Assembly (NCBI GenBank): GCA_965240325.2
Contig: OZ251223.1
Coordinates: 4,092,001-4,156,000, forward strand
DNA: 64,000 bases
Origin: Rebecca billardiae RCC1528
Lineage: Eukaryota > Haptophyta
Direction of reading: 5' to 3'
Below are positions 22,701 to 33,024 of the stretch, piece after piece. The position numbers and the translations under genes were made by a program. Position 1 is the first letter of the stretch. Every line of letters begins with the position of its first letter. The notes beneath the pieces are model-generated. The model had not been told where the DNA came from and did no database searches. It worked only from the letters and a program-made list of their open reading frames with translations.

Positions 22701-24671
22701 GTCCCCTGCGAGGGCGAGGCACGGCGAGCCCGGCGCGCCCGCGCTCGCGTCGGGCGTGGTCGCGTTGGTGAGGCCGCGGCACGCGCGCGCCCAGCCCGCC
22801 GCGTGCGACCGGCAGCTCGGGCCCGTCCAGCCCTCGGCGCACGCGCACACGCCGTCGGCGCGCCGCCGGCCGGGCGAGGGCGGCGCGCGCTCGGGCTCGC
22901 GCGCGCGCGCCCACGCGGGCGCGCGCGCGTCGCTCCGCGGCACGCACTCGCCGCGCGCGCGCCCGCCGCACGCGCGCGCGCTGCGCGTCGAGCAGCCGCC
23001 CCCGCCCGGCATCACCGGCTGCAGCGGCTCGGCCGCGCCGAGCGGCGTGAAGCGCTCCGAGTGCTCGTGCACAAAGCGCGCGGTCGGGCGCGCGGGCGGG
23101 TCGCAGCCGACGTCCTCCGCGCCCGCGCGCTGGTACACGCGCACGTGCTCGATCTCGTACGTCGCGGTGGGCAGCTGCGCGCACAGCTCGGCGAGCCACT
23201 GCCTCGAGTTGAACGGCGCGCCGTCCGCGCCGACCTCGAGGCACGTCGTGCACTCGGAGCGCTTGCAGTCCGCGCAGCACTCGCACTGGGGCGGGCAGTA
23301 CGCCCAGCCCCAGCGCGGCGAGAGGTCGACGTTGAGGATGAGGTACATCGGCTCCTCCGGCACCTCCCGCCCGAGCATCGTGCCGTCGTCCCGGTCGCCG
23401 CCCGCGAAGCTCACGCGGCGCGGCGCCGCGACGCTCTCGCCCGGCACGCGGAACTGGCGCACGCCGTCGAGCGCGAACTCGACAAAGCCAGCGCCGCGCG
23501 CCGGCTCGCGCCCGGCCTTCACCCAGTGCATCTGGTAGAGGTGCTGCGCGCCGAAGTGGCTGGCGTTGAGCGAGGTGATCGCCGAGAACGCGTCCGTGTG
23601 CAGACGCCGCCCGCCGGGCTCGTACTCGTCGCCGTAGAACTCGTAGTTGATACTCACGTCGTACTCGGTGCCGTAGATCGGGCCGTACGCGCCTGCGCTC
23701 GGGTAGAGCTCGGGGTAGTACTGCAGCCGGGTGCGCCCGTCCTTGGCGGTGTAGTTGAAGGGCAGGCAGCCGAGCACCGGCCGCTCGAGCGCGTCGGGCG
23801 GCAGCCCCGGCGCCGCCTGCAGCGACGTCGCCACCATCGGCAGCCGCACGCGCGTGCGGTTGATGGTCGCATCGTCCACGGGCGGGCACGCGCCGCTCTC
23901 GACCTTGGCCGCGTAGTCGAAGGTGAAGTCGCCGGGCATCACCTCGACGATGTCGATCTCGGGCGCGCCGCGGCCCACCTCGTGCGCGCAGCCGTCCAGC
24001 TCCTGCGTGCCCCACTGGTTCGCGCGCCGGTCCGCGCGCGGCACGCACGCCGGCTGGTTGAAGGGCCACACGCGGTCGGTCGAGTTGCCAAACGTCGCGC
24101 GCCCGAGGTTGCCCATCATCCAGAAGGCGGGCCAGAGGCCGCCGACGTGCGCCTCGCCGGGCATCTGCGCGGAGAGCTCGACGAAGCCCTCGGTGAAGCA
24201 CAGCTTGTTCCACGACTGCAGCATCGCCGTCTGGAACGGCCGCACGAGCCCGTCGTCGGTCACAAAGTCGTGCGCCGTCGTCTCCAGGATGAGCTTGCCG
24301 TCGCGCGTGTACGCGAGGCTGTCGTTGTACGCGTTGAACTGCTCGTTCGAGAACACCGGGCCGTTCAGCGCCGTCCAGCGCGCGTCCTCGCCGTCGCGGA
24401 ACGTCCGGCCGTCCGTCTCGAACTCGTCGCTCATCACGAGCACGTAACGCACGCCGTCGATCAGCCGCTCGCGCGCGGAGCGCGGCGTGTCCGGGTCGAC
24501 CCACTCGTCGTTCAGCGCGGTGGCGCGCGCGAGGAGCAGCACGGGCAGCAGCCGCATCGCGGCCCCGCCCCAGGCACGCCGACGGCGCCCACGCCAGCCC
24601 GCCGCACTGACGACTGCCATGGCCGCCATGCCTAACGGCGGCCGGCGCGCGTCGGGGCGCACTGGCTGCAA
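15672..24671 (-). CDS. GH16 (KRE6/SKN1 type) - GT48 1,3-beta-glucan synthase fusion
   Basis: One uninterrupted frame of 2,999 codons. A signal peptide (MRLLPVLLLARATA, from an alternative start at 24557) precedes a GH16 domain of the SKN1/KRE6 family at about residues 50-560: VLVMSDEFETDGRTF and APEIDIVEVMPG, with catalytic Glu238 and Glu243. A Cys-rich EGF-like piece follows near 606-622 (CACAEGWTGPSC), then a membrane helix near 750. Next come the FKS1 N-terminal domain (about 1015-1220; YLCIWAEAGNVRFCPEALC) and the GT48 domain (about 1725-2560; FTVLVPHYGE, SRQYYGHPDIMDKL, KGLNLSEDVFAGFD, REYMQLGKGREM), with many membrane helices. The topology puts GH16 outside, where the new beta-1,3-glucan emerges. 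A role in branched (1,3/1,6) glucan, chrysolaminarin or wall synthesis is inferred. Poly-Gly tracts interrupt the loops. Confidence 0.93.
18780..18832. repeat. GCC triplet microsatellite coding poly-Gly in the glucan synthase
   Basis: About seventeen uninterrupted GCC units (GGC on the coding strand), encoding a Gly run between FKS-type segments. It is likely length-polymorphic and a risk point for assembly. Confidence 0.85.
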
Positions 24672-25530
24672 TAAGCGGAAAGCCTGCTTTCAGCTTGATC
24701 AACTTGCCTTGATTGTCATCACAGCGCAGTTATTTGGACATCATCGTCAATCATCATTGTCAGTGACGACAGTCCGGATGTCACCAGAGTCTTGACGACT
24801 GACGAGAGTAACGCTCAGTGTTGCAGCGCACGCAGTCGTCGAACCGCATCGATGGCGGATAGCAACCGCCTGGCCCGACGAGCAGGTCAGCCAGTCTGCC
24901 AGGAGCGAGTGTGCAGCAGCGACGCGCGCTGCCGCGGCACGTGGTCGTAGCCCGTGCCAGCGGCGGCGGGACGTCGCGGAGTGGATGTGGAGGCGGTGGT
25001 GGCCCAGAGCCGGAGCTCCGGGAGGAAGTGTGCGTGCAGCGGGTGGCTCCGTCGACGGCGGTCAGTGAGGAGGGGGCATCGATGGCCACGCCCGTCGCCG
25101 ACCTCGGCCGCCCGGAATCGACAATGACGGAACGATCGCGGCCACGAGTCGCCGCGCGCGCGGCAACCCAACGGCCGCGTGCGCCAAGCGCGCGCGGCCA
25201 CGGCGCGCCGTTGCATCACGCGCGCGCGTGTGCCCGGCGGCGCCTCGTACTGTACAGCTCAGCCGACGGCCGCGAGTCCTCGCAGGTGCGGACAGCTGGG
25301 CGCTCCGCTCTGCATGGCTCTCGGCGCAGCCAATCGCACGATCGCTCTCACGAGACATGTTGTGCACGCAGGCAGGCAGCTCCGTGCGGCCTGCCTGCGC
25401 GGGAGTGGGGGGCCCAACGCCGCGGGCTGCGGCCGCGGCAGCGCGTGCTCCGCCACCGGGCCGCGCGCGCCAGGTGGGCCCACGGCGGGGCCGCACGGCC
25501 GCGGCCGGCAGCGCGCTCCTCGCCCGACGC
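24672..25530. other. Intergenic, no gene recognised
   Basis: Upstream of the glucan synthase start and downstream of the YeiH-family stop. The first 150 bases are less GC-rich and rich in short CAT/GAC repeats, which is promoter-like. The rest has only chance frames. Confidence 0.45.
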
Positions 25531-26937
25531 TCAAGCCACCCCGACGAGCGAGCGCGCGACGAGGAAGCCCGCGCCGAGCAGCCACGCCCAGAGCGTGCCC
25601 GCCAGGATGAGCGGCTTGGGCCCGAGCTTCTTCATCTCGGACGCGCGCGTGTCCACGCCCAGCGCAGCCATCGCGCACGCGAGCATGTACGCGGACGTCG
25701 TGCTCGCGGCCTTCACCACCGGCGGGGGCAGCGTCACCATCGAGTTGGCCGCCGCGACGGCGACGAACGCGAACGCGAACCAGGGGACGGGCGCCTTGGC
25801 GATCGGGCCTGAGGTCGCGGCCGCCATCGGCGCGCCCGCGCCGGCCGACGGCGCCGCGGGCGACGAGGCGGACACGGTGGTGGCGCCGTCGACGCCGGCG
25901 CCATCGTGGTCGGCGTGGGCCTTGGCGAGCTTGCGGGCGCGCCGGTTGAAGCGCCAGATGCGGATGGTGGACAGCGCCGTGAGCGCGGGCGCGAGGAGCA
26001 TCACGCGCGCCAGCTTGGTGACCACCGCGGTCGTCGCAATCTCGGGCGTCATCGCGTTGCCCGCCGCGACCACGCCGGCGACCTCGTGGATCGTGCTCCC
26101 CGTGTACACGCCCATGAGCTTGGCCGACGCGCCGAGGCACGGGACGATGCGCCAGAGCAGCGGGTACAGGAACATCGACACCGAGCCGCAGAGCACGACC
26201 GTGCCGACCGCCGCGCTCACCTGGTGAGACTCGCCGCCCACGACCGGCTGCGCCGCGAGCACCGCCGAGCAGCCGCAGATCGCGGCGCCGGACGAGATGA
26301 GCATCGAGAGCGAGTCGTCCATGCGGAGCACGCGGCCGCCGAGGTACGCGCCCAGGAGGAGCGTGGAGACCACGACGAAGACGTCGCACACGATGCCCGC
26401 CGCTCCGATCGCGCTGATCTGCTGCAGCGTGAGCTTGAGCCCGTACAGGATGATGCCCGCGCGCAGCAGCCGCGCCTTGCTGAACTTGATGCCGGGCGAG
26501 AGGAGGGAGCGCGCGCGCTCCGGCATGGTGTTGCCCACGACCATGCCGAGCACGGTGGCCCAGAGCAAGGGCGAGAGGTGGCCGGCGAGGAGGTTCTTGC
26601 TCAGGTAGACGGAGCTCGATGCGACGACCGCCGTGAGGGCCACGCCGGGGGCGCGCTCGGCGGCGAAGCGCGCGGCCGACGGGAACTGGCCCGTGTCCGC
26701 CTGCTTCGCCACCTGCGTCCGCGGCGCGATCGTCAGCTCCACCACGGGGTGCCGCGCCTTAAGCGCCGGACGACGCGCGAGCGAGGCCGGCTCCAGCACC
26801 GCCGCGAGCAGGGGCGGGGTCTTGCGCTCGAAAGCGAGTACGCCGGCGGGGGCGGCCACGAGTGTCAGCAGGGTAGACGCGACCAGGCGATACCGTGACG
26901 ATGTTGTGCGACCACATCCCGTCCCCGCTTTGGCCAT
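25531..26937 (-). CDS. YeiH/UPF0324-family membrane protein (putative sulfate exporter family), possibly plastid-targeted
   Basis: A 468-residue polytopic membrane protein of the bacterial YeiH family (UPF0324; 'putative sulfate exporter', true substrate uncertain). About nine or ten hydrophobic helices begin after residue 80. Family motifs are PLLWATVLGMVVGNT, GIKFSKARLLRAGIILYGLK, SGAAICGCSAVLAAQPV, GSTIHEVAGVVAAGNA and a C-terminal ACAMAALGVDTRASEMKKLG. Start chosen at 26937 (MAKAGTG): it gives a signal peptide (VASTLLTLVAAPAGVLA) whose predicted cleavage leaves Phe first, followed by a basic Ala-rich stretch. That is the form of bipartite plastid leaders in algae with red secondary plastids. 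A poorly conserved loop near residues 325-370 is Ala/Ser-rich. Localisation and substrate are inferences. Confidence 0.85.
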   Translation of the reverse strand: MAKAGTGCGRTTSSRYRLVASTLLTLVAAPAGVLAFERKTPPLLAAVLEPASLARRPALKARHPVVELTIAPRTQVAKQADTGQFPSAARFAAERAPGVALTAVVASSSVYLSKNLLAGHLSPLLWATVLGMVVGNTMPERARSLLSPGIKFSKARLLRAGIILYGLKLTLQQISAIGAAGIVCDVFVVVSTLLLGAYLGGRVLRMDDSLSMLISSGAAICGCSAVLAAQPVVGGESHQVSAAVGTVVLCGSVSMFLYPLLWRIVPCLGASAKLMGVYTGSTIHEVAGVVAAGNAMTPEIATTAVVTKLARVMLLAPALTALSTIRIWRFNRRARKLAKAHADHDGAGVDGATTVSASSPAAPSAGAGAPMAAATSGPIAKAPVPWFAFAFVAVAAANSMVTLPPPVVKAASTTSAYMLACAMAALGVDTRASEMKKLGPKPLILAGTLWAWLLGAGFLVARSLVGVA

Positions 26938-27505
26938 TCGGCGGCGGAGCTGGGCACGCGGACAAAGGGACCGTGCCGGTGTCGAAATGTGGCCGACCGA
27001 CAGTCGCGCCAACTGGCGAGCGAGCGACGCGCGGCGCAGCCTGGCGCGCGGCGTGAGTACCGTAAATTTTCGCGGTGGCCGCGTCGCCCGGGTTTTACTA
27101 CTCGACGAAACTGGTCTACTAATCAAGAAAAGCGAGTACCACCAACACTACTGATCCGATCATAGTCACGTCATGTGACGAGCTATTACAAATTCGGTAT
27201 CGTCGCACACAATTGGGATCCGTCAGGATGTAAGGCGAGATAGTCGTTAGAGCCTGATTATGGTCACTTCGCGGAAAACATCATAAATCGGATCCATTCA
27301 TCCATACATAGTCATTTCTGTTCGGTTGGTTCGATGAGTCCCAACCGGTATTACCGAAACTTCAGCAGATCGACGTTTTTTCGACAAGCGTTCCAGCAAA
27401 GGTGAAGACCGCGAGTCCCGCGTCCGCGACATCGTCACGTGTCACGTGACACGTCCATCCCTCCAACATGAACTGCTTAGAAGACTACTACTTGAAGGGC
27501 GGTAA
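26938..27505. other. Intergenic, relatively AT-rich
   Basis: Carries the YeiH-family promoter side and the 3' flank of the rhodopsin-kinase gene. Bases 27060-27480 are distinctly lower in GC than the genes. Nothing else recognised. Confidence 0.5.
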
Positions 27506-30500
27506 CTAGTCATTACCGCCGTCGCTCGCGCCGGACGCCGTGCCCGTGGCGGCGGCATCGCCGGCATCCGTCGCGACGAGTCGCGGGACGAACTTGCTCA
27601 GGTGCAGCTCGACGAGCTCGCGGAGTTCGGGCCACTCGTCGGCGGCGAACTTGGGCGGCGGCTCGGTGCAGCCGCGGTAGCCCTCGATGCACGCGGCGAT
27701 GCGCTCGATGCGCGCCTTGGACGCGGCCCCCTTGCCGCTGGGCGTCATGGTGCGCAGGTGCCCCTTGATCCCGTGCAGCGCGGGCCACACGCGCGACCAC
27801 GTGTCGCGCTGCTTCGAGAGCCGGTCGACGGTCTGCACGAGCTCGAGCGCCTCCTGCGCCAGCGCCACGTCGATCTCCTCCACTCCCACCGCGTCCCGAT
27901 CCACCGACGCGTGCGACGGCGGGCCGAAGCGCTGCAGCCACAGCGGCGCAAAGCGCTCGAGCACCTTGGCCTGTTCGAACGCCTCCTTGGGCACGACGCC
28001 GTGCGCGCGCGACTTGTACATGTCGACGTCGCTCGGCGAGTCGTTCGCCGAGCGCACGACGGAGAGCAGGCGCGCCTCGTCCTCGGCGCTGAGCGCCGCG
28101 CGCGCGCGTTGCAGCTGCAGCGTGCCCGAGATCGTGCTCGACTGGTCGAGCCGCTCGAGGTTCTCGTCGACGACGGCGAGCACCTGCGCGTGCGGGTGCT
28201 GCCGCATCAGCGCGAGGAGGTAGTCGGCGAAGCCCTCCATCTCCGCGTCGGCCGCGCCGAGGACGACGATCCGCTCGGGCGCGAAGCCCAGCGTCAGCAG
28301 CGTCTTGTGTATCAGCATGCGCTGCACCTTGGAGTCGTCCACCGCGATCGCGCGCGCGGTGCGCGGCACGAGGAACTGCTCGACCTGCTCGGACGTCACG
28401 TGGATCTCCGCCGGGCAGCGCAGCTCAAACACGGTGCGGCGCGGCTCGAACGAGATCGAGCAGGCGCCGCCGAGCGCCTCGGCGCACTTGTGCATCACCC
28501 ACCCGCCGTCGCCCGCCGAGAGCCCCGCGGCGGCGCCGCTCTCGGCCCCGCCGTCGCCGTCGTGCGCCTCCGCGTGCATGCGCACGCCCTTCTCAAAGAC
28601 GGCGGTCGGGTCGTCGACAGCCAGCAGCCGCTCGTGCCCCGGGCCGGGCGCGTTCGTCACGCGGACGGTGAGCGTGGTGCCGTCGTGCTCGAGCTCGGTG
28701 CGCACGGGCTCGCCTCTCGCGCCGTACTTGCACGCGTTCGACACCGCGTTGCGGTACACGAGCTGCAGCAGCCCCGGGTCGAGCGAGAGGGCGGGGAAGG
28801 GCGACGGCCTGCACTTGCGCGGGAAGCGGCGCGTGCTGCCGGGCGCGACCACGAGCAGCTCGTCCAGCCTCAGCGCCTCGTGGCGCGCGGCGTACGAGCC
28901 GTGGACGACGTCGCGCGCCATGGCCTGCGCGAGCACGACGTCGAGCGTCGACTTGAGCGTCGAGCCCAGGTCCTTCACGCGCCGCTGGAACGAGAGGTCG
29001 TACTCGGTGTTGACGATCGCGCCCGAGGTGACGCCCGACTCGTGCATCTCGCGCAGCCCGTCGCACGAGCCCAGCGCGACCAGCATCCCGTTCTTCACCT
29101 CGTGGCGCGTGAAGCGGTTGGTCTCCTCGTCCTTCTGCCGCGCGACGGCCTCGGCGATCAGCTTCTTCTCCGCCTGCTCGGCGACCAGCTGCATCTCTGC
29201 CTCGTGCCGCCGGAGCCGCTCGGTGACGTCGCGCACAAAGATGATGAGCGCCGCGTTGTCCGCGAGCGCGCCCACGTGCGCCTCGAACGCGCGCGGCAGG
29301 CCGTCCGGGCCGGGCACGTGCCACTCCTGCGTGCGCACGACGGCGCCGCCGCCCTGCTCGCAGCCCGCAAGCGCGCTGCGCCACGAGCGCTCGACGATGC
29401 CCTCAAGGTCCAGCTGGTCGGCGGTGCAGACGCCGCGTGCGCCCGGGTCGGCGGCGGCCGGCGCCGACGCGGGCGCCGACGCGGGCGCGTCGGCCGCGCG
29501 CAGGTCGACCGTGTGGATGGCGCCGTGGCAGAAGCGCTCGGCGTCATCGGCCTTCCCGCCGAGGAGCGCGCGCAGGCCCGCCGACGCGACCGTCTCGACG
29601 GTGATCGCCCGCGGCGACGCGCCCTCCGCCCCAGCCGCGGCCCCGCCACGGCCCGCGCCCTGCAGCGCGACCGGCGTGATCGGCGTCGAGATCACAATCA
29701 CGTCGGTCGTGCGCCGCCAGACCACGCCCATCTGCTGCACGAACCACTTGACCTCGTCGTCCATGTAGCGGTCGGGCACGGCCTCGGCGAGCTTCGAGAT
29801 GATGCTCGCGTACACCAGCTTGGCCAGCACGTCGGTGAACGCCTCGATCGCGAAGGGCAGGTAGTGCATGTGCTCGGAGAAGGCGGCCAGCGTGTTGAAG
29901 CGCACGTGCGCGATCTCCGCAAAGTAGACGACGACGAACCAGCTCCACATCACGCTGCAGCAGAGCATGAGCTGGAAGGCGACGCGCGTGCGGCGCGCCG
30001 TCTCGCGCACGCGCGGCGTGAGCCCCGGCGCGTCCTCCCGCGGCTGCGCCCTCGCGTCGCGCCACTTGGCCGCGAGCCGCTGGAAGATGATTGCGTACGT
30101 GCCGAACGAGAAGGCCATCACGCTCCACCAGCCGAGGAGGGTGCGCATGTACGGCAGCACGAGGCCGCACGCGGTGGAGGCGCTGATCGAGCTCGCGAAG
30201 AGCCACGCCCACTTGAGCTTCCGCTGGTTGATCGACTCGATCATGAAGGACATGCAGAAGGAGAGCACGACCCACTCGCACCTGCGCCGCCCGGCGCGTC
30301 GCGCGCGCCGGAGGCGGAGCGGGGCAAGGGGCAGCTGAGCGCGCGGCGCGGCGCGCGCGGGCGGCGCGTGGCCCGAGCGCACGCTCGCACGCACCAGCGC
30401 ACGAGGTGCACGCGGCACTGCGTGAAGTGGTCGACGACGACCGGCGAGGGGAATGTGCCAAGGATCCAGTTGGTGACCGTCGAGACGGCGGTCACGCTAT

Positions 30501-30813
30501 ACGCGACGATGGTGACGCCCTGCGCCGTCCGCCGCGCGGGCGTGCCGACCAGGGCCACGCGCGTCACCAGCGCCGCCGCGGTCACCGTCGCCGCCGTCAG
30601 CGCGGCGTCCTGCTCGCGCTTGTGCAGCTCGAGCAGGCTGCCGCGCTCGAGTGTGAAGACGCCGACCATCAGCGTGATGTACGCGCACCACATGCCCACG
30701 ACGACCGCGCGCGCCTTCTTGCGCTCGTCGAGCGGCGAGGTGCCGACCGGTTCGCCAAGCGAAATTGAGTCCGGCGCCGCGCGCGCGCTGCCCGCGTGCA
30801 CCGCGCTCGTCAT
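27506..30813 (-). CDS. Putative histidine-kinase rhodopsin: 8TM type-I rhodopsin, PAS-like, HisKA/HATPase, receiver, HPt
   Basis: Two exons, 30813-30419 and 30281-27506, joined in phase 2 (intron 30282-30418, GTGCCG...GCAG), give 1,056 residues. Eight hydrophobic helices: an extra N-terminal one (36-56), then A 70-90, B 99-120, C 124-146, D, E, F 230-252 and G 270-295. Helix G holds FTDVLAKLVY: Asp282 and Lys286 keep the D-x-x-x-K spacing of microbial rhodopsins, whose Lys binds retinal. Helix C has CEW (Glu134 at the counterion position, then Trp135), and helix F has WSWF. A PAS-like region (320-487) leads to FTRHEVKNGML (His525), the N-box NAVSNACKYG (643-652), a degenerate G-box, a receiver (Asp780-Asp781, Asp837, Lys897) and an HPt motif LHGIKG (His968). 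A light-gated phosphorelay is inferred. The splice junction falls in helix C and restores the motif. Confidence 0.8.
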
Positions 30814-31263
30814 CGTCGCGTGGATCGATTTAGATTTACCCAAGTCTCGGCTACTGTACGCTTCGACGCGATGCCGCCGGGATGATTGCCGATGACAAAT
30901 GGTCGAAGCGGTGTATTGAGATTGACAGTTTTGTGCGGTTAAAAAGATGCTCCCCTTGTCTGAACCACCACCGCGCAAGATGAATATGAAGGCGCCGAGA
31001 TCCCAATTGTCATTATAATAAGTGACGACAGAGTCAAGGGTGGTGGTTGGTCGGGGGCTGGCCAGGGTAGGGCTGGAGGCTTCGGCCGCTCGCCAGCCTG
31101 ATCACCCGGAGCCCGTTATGAAGGGGAAGGGGAATTTTTAGTGCGGTATGATACCGTACTGGTTCATACGTACCGCTTCGACTGGTTGATTCTGGATTCA
31201 CCGGAGCGATGGCGGAAGAGTAAGACGGGCTGTCGGACGGCAGCCAAAGCGTCGGCGCTTTGG
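30814..31263. other. Intergenic, promoter side of the rhodopsin kinase gene
   Basis: Lower GC than its neighbours, especially 30880-31030. It also carries the 3' flank of the calcium-channel gene. No gene seen. Confidence 0.45.
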
Positions 31264-32983
31264 TCACCGGCTCATCAGCTGCGGCGCGCGGCGCGCGCCC
31301 GAGCTGGGCGCGGCGCCGTCGAGCGCGCGCCAGGCGGCGTCGATCCGCGCGCCGAGCGCGCGCAGCTCGGCGCGCATGGTGCGGCCGAGCTCGTCCACCT
31401 TGGCCTCGAGCCGCTCCTGCTCGCGCAGCTCGCCCACCGAGTCCGCCTCGAGCGCGCGCGCGCGGCGTATGGGGAAGAGGCCCACGTCGCGCGCGCGGAT
31501 CATGCGCAGCGCGTACGCCTCCTGCCCGTTGAGCAGCGTCGGGTCCTTGGACGTGACGAACATGATGTACAGCACGTACGCCCACATGTTGTGCTCGCCC
31601 TCGACGTGCTTGCCAAAGCCGGCCGCGCCGCTCGCGTCGAACTCCTCGCGCTCGAGGCCGCAGATGAAGCACGAGTTCTTGATCTCGTCCTCCTTCTTCG
31701 TGTTCGTCGCGCGCAGCTCCGAGAACGAGTCGATGATGATGCCGGACACGATCGCCGTCACGACGAGGATCACGATCACGTAGTAGGCGACGTTGAAGAA
31801 GAAGGCGGGGCCGGTGTGCGCGCCCGAGTACGCGTCCTCGCCCCACACCCAGATCGGCGCGACGCGGATGCCGTAGTCGAGGTGCAGCGCGTAGCACTCG
31901 AGCAGCGTGCCGCACGCCGGCCCCTCGTTCTCGAAGCCGTACTTGTCGTTGAACCCCCAGAAGCTCGCGACCGTGAAGAGCAGCACAGTCACGAGCGTGA
32001 GCACGACCACCGCGGCGAGCTGCCGCCAGTTGTGCACGACGGCGGTGGCGACGTAGTGGCACGTGCGCATGCGCGCGGGGAGCTCGAGCACGGTGAACGC
32101 GAGCAGCAGGTACGCCTGCAGCACCGTCGCCACCACGCTCAGCGCGAGGTAGCTCCCGTCCCACAGCAGGCGCACGTCGGTCGAGAGCTCGAGCAGCAGC
32201 TTGCGCACCGCGCCCGCGCGCACGAGCAGGCCGCGCGCGCCGCCCGCGCGGTACACGGCGGCGGAGGTGGACGCGACGAAGGTGGGCACGCACGCGAGCG
32301 TGGCGACGGCGAGGTGCGCGAGCGCCACGCCCCACACCGCGCCCTCCGCGCGCCCCGCCGCGTCGCGCAGCCGCGGCGCGTCCGCCGCCTCGTCGTGCAC
32401 GTAGTAGAGGATGGCGAGGCCGTTCAGGCACAGCGAGAGGCCGAGCGTCGCGTTGCGCGTGCCGCGCCGGTTGTCGATCAGGAAGAGCACGAGCTGCCCC
32501 GCGCGCCCGCGCGCGCGCGCCCAGCGGTGCAGCTCGTTCTGGTGGCGCAGCGCGACGATCAGCTCGTGCGCGCGCGCGTAGAAGGACTTGAGGCGCTCCT
32601 CGTCGTTGTCGCGCCGCACGTCGTACACGAGCGCCTCGCGCGCGGCGCGGAGGTCGGGGTGGCGCCAGAGCCGCGTCGACTCGCGCGGCATCGGGAAGTG
32701 CACCATCTCGATGCGCCGGTCGCGCACGATCTCGATCGAGAGGATCGACGACTGCACGAGCTCGGCGCGGCGCGGCAGCGCGAGCCACGCGCGCCACGCC
32801 GCGGTGAGCTGCCCGGCCTCGTCGTGCGGCAGCAGCAGCAGCGCGACGATCGCAAACTCGAGGGTGAGCTCGAGGTCGATCGGGGTGCCCGCCTCCGTGC
32901 CGCCCGCGCGGCCGCCGCCAGCGGCGGCGGCGGCGGCGGTGGGCGCGCCGCCCGAGCCGCCGGGGCCGCCGCCGCCGCCGCCC

Positions 32984-33024
<41 letters not shown>

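Noticed and set aside
27602-30895. 1,097-codon plus-strand open frame opposite the rhodopsin kinase
   Set aside because: Composition is typical of an antisense shadow in GC-rich DNA. All family motifs are on the minus strand.
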